DNA from: Bacillota bacterium
Lineage (GTDB): Bacteria > Bacillota > Clostridia > Christensenellales > Borkfalkiaceae
NCBI GenBank assembly: GCA_003343765.1
Contig: QAKO01000069.1
Coordinates: 1-7,435, forward strand
DNA: 7,435 nucleotides
Reading direction: 5' to 3'
Shown: positions 6,708 through 7,435 of the stretch, piece after piece
How positions within the stretch are numbered: the first letter of the stretch is position 1
How the letters are laid out: every line of letters starts with the position of its first letter
Translations under genes and position numbers: made by a program
Notes under the pieces: model-generated
The model's input: only the letters and a program-made list of their open reading frames with translations
Database searches by the model: none
Told to the model about the DNA's origin: nothing

Positions 6708-7247
6708 ATGAATATGAATACAGAACAGGAAGTACAAAACGCACTCAAACGCGGGCGTGCCATTTTATTTTCCAAAAATAGTGAGTGTTTGCAACCGCTA
6801 TCGATTTTGTTGTCGGTCAGCAAACATAAATCCATTGTTTTATGGGCTTTGGATCTGGCAAAGGAAACGGCCGATTTGATTGCCGACTCACAGTTTTCAT
6901 ATACAGCTAAGAGGGCTGTCGATGAGTGCAGTTTGTGGGCGCAGGGAAAAATCAAAATGCCGCAGGCACGGAAAGCAATTCTTGCTTGCCATGGTGCCGC
7001 AAAGAAAGCGTCTGATCCGGTAACAGCTGCTTATTTGCATGCAATCGGTCAGGCATGCAGTACAGTGCATACGGCAAAACATGGGTTAGGTTTTCCGGTG
7101 TACGATCTCTCAGCCTGCGTGTTTCGTTTCGGCTCTGAAAATTGCACAGAAAGGATCTCCGAACGCATAGCGCAATACATGGACCGTCTGTTGTTCAGGC
7201 ACGATCACTTTGACGCTTTCAAAGAATGGGCTGATTTTATTGAGTAA
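6708..7247 (+). CDS. Imm5-like putative immunity family protein
   Basis: 179 residues, mostly helical, cytosolic. The ATG at 6708 follows the TGA of the HD gene with no gap, and no good ribosome binding site precedes it, so translation is probably coupled; an in-frame ATG two codons later (6714) is an alternative start. The order of conserved positions fits what I know of the Imm5-like putative immunity family: W46-A in an alanine-rich helix, W77-x-x-G-K-I-K-M, R88, H95 in a helix with A-A, then G114-x-A-x-x-T-V-H121-x-x-x-H125-G and Y132. The C-terminal ~45 residues are not recognised. The family is widespread and functionally poorly defined; the immunity label comes from association with toxins elsewhere. 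No polymorphic toxin gene is visible in this window. A partner role to the HD protein is inference from gene order only. Confidence 0.6.
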   Translation: MNMNTEQEVQNALKRGRAILFSKNSECLQPLSILLSVSKHKSIVLWALDLAKETADLIADSQFSYTAKRAVDECSLWAQGKIKMPQARKAILACHGAAKKASDPVTAAYLHAIGQACSTVHTAKHGLGFPVYDLSACVFRFGSENCTERISERIAQYMDRLLFRHDHFDAFKEWADFIE

Positions 7248-7337
7248 AAGAAGGATGTTATTTACCTACAATTTTGCTAAATGTATGAAGTTATACTTAT
7301 GTCCTAATTGAAATCATATATTTTATATAATAAATAT

Positions 7338-7361
7338 CCACCGGCATAGCCGGTGGTTTTT
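7338..7361 (+). terminator. Intrinsic terminator after the Imm5-like gene
   Basis: Perfect 8-bp GC-rich stem CCACCGGC / GCCGGTGG around ATA (in practice a 7-bp stem with a 5-base loop), followed by five T residues. It lies 90 bases after the stop codon and ends the two-gene unit. The same hairpin is also the first of the four stem-loops described for the right edge, so it may belong to a separate element. Confidence 0.8.
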
Positions 7362-7435
7362 CATTTTCGGGCAGTTAGCCCTAATACTACCAGCGGCGCG
7401 CAAGCCGCGCTTATGACGACCTGGCAGTCATGCGA
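7338..7435 (+). ncRNA. Run of four hairpins at the right edge, candidate structured RNA or mobile-element end (truncated)
   Basis: Four stem-loops follow one another with short linkers: 7338-7356 (8 bp), GGGC-AGTTA-GCCC (7369-7381), a GC-rich stem of about 5 bp within 7391-7412, and ATGAC...GTCAT (7413-7431). No gene of useful length covers them on either strand. Such a chain of hairpins at the start of an intergenic region resembles the 5' part of HEARO-type omega RNAs (IscB-associated) or the hairpin-bearing ends of IS200/IS605 elements. That family resemblance is from general recollection, not shown by a model. The strand is assumed from the T-run after the first hairpin. A protein gene, if any, would lie beyond the window. 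Confidence 0.35.

Noticed and set aside
7308..7336. Possible promoter before the right-edge hairpins (TTGAAA and nearby TATAAT)
   Set aside because: TTGAAA at 7308 is only 12 bases from TATAAT at 7326; at correct spacing the -10 would be the poor TAAATA. The region is AT-rich, so chance matches are expected.
7361..7435. Minus-strand open frame of 24 codons running in from the right edge (TGA near 7362) as the end of a TnpB gene
   Set aside because: The short translated stretch shows no TnpB C-terminal features and the same bases form hairpins, so coding is not supported.

Overview
The window looks like chromosomal DNA from a Bacillota (Firmicutes) bacterium. The reasons are the gyrB-gyrA gene pair with a GyrB of about 635 residues lacking the long insertion of the enterobacterial protein, strong AGGAG/GGGAG ribosome binding sites, consensus sigma-A type promoters and moderately AT-rich intergenic DNA. 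The sequence alone does not fix the family; Clostridia or Negativicutes are plausible.

Layout. Positions 1-838 hold the 3' part of a membrane protein gene that runs off the left edge. Its C-terminal half resembles the end of an M50 (site-2 protease type) metallopeptidase. A strong terminator (876-911) follows and can serve both strands. A 50-codon gene on the minus strand (1017-1169) encodes a cysteine-rich zinc-finger microprotein. Its eight CxxC cysteines are spaced as in FYVE/RING cross-brace fingers. Its ribosome binding site and the bases around its stop codon are complementary to each other.

The 267-base gap between this gene and gyrB carries two divergent -10 elements with a perfect (CG)7 tract between them. 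The main unit is the gyrB-gyrA operon (1437-5963), which encodes both DNA gyrase subunits and ends in a hairpin terminator. GyrA carries an unusually acidic C-terminal tail.

Downstream, a near-consensus promoter (6062-6090), preceded by a 15-bp palindrome, drives a two-gene unit: an HD-domain metal-dependent phosphohydrolase and, directly abutting it, a protein resembling the Imm5-like putative immunity family. The unit ends at a hairpin plus T-run (7338-7361).

The last ~100 bases (7338-7431) consist of four consecutive short hairpins with no coding content. This looks like the start of a structured RNA, possibly the omega RNA or end of an IS200/IS605/IscB-type mobile element whose protein gene would lie beyond the right edge. 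This is the most speculative and most interesting part of the window.

How the genes work together: GyrB and GyrA form one heterotetrameric topoisomerase. The HD protein and the Imm5-like protein are probably co-produced by translational coupling. No functional link between these two units is visible.
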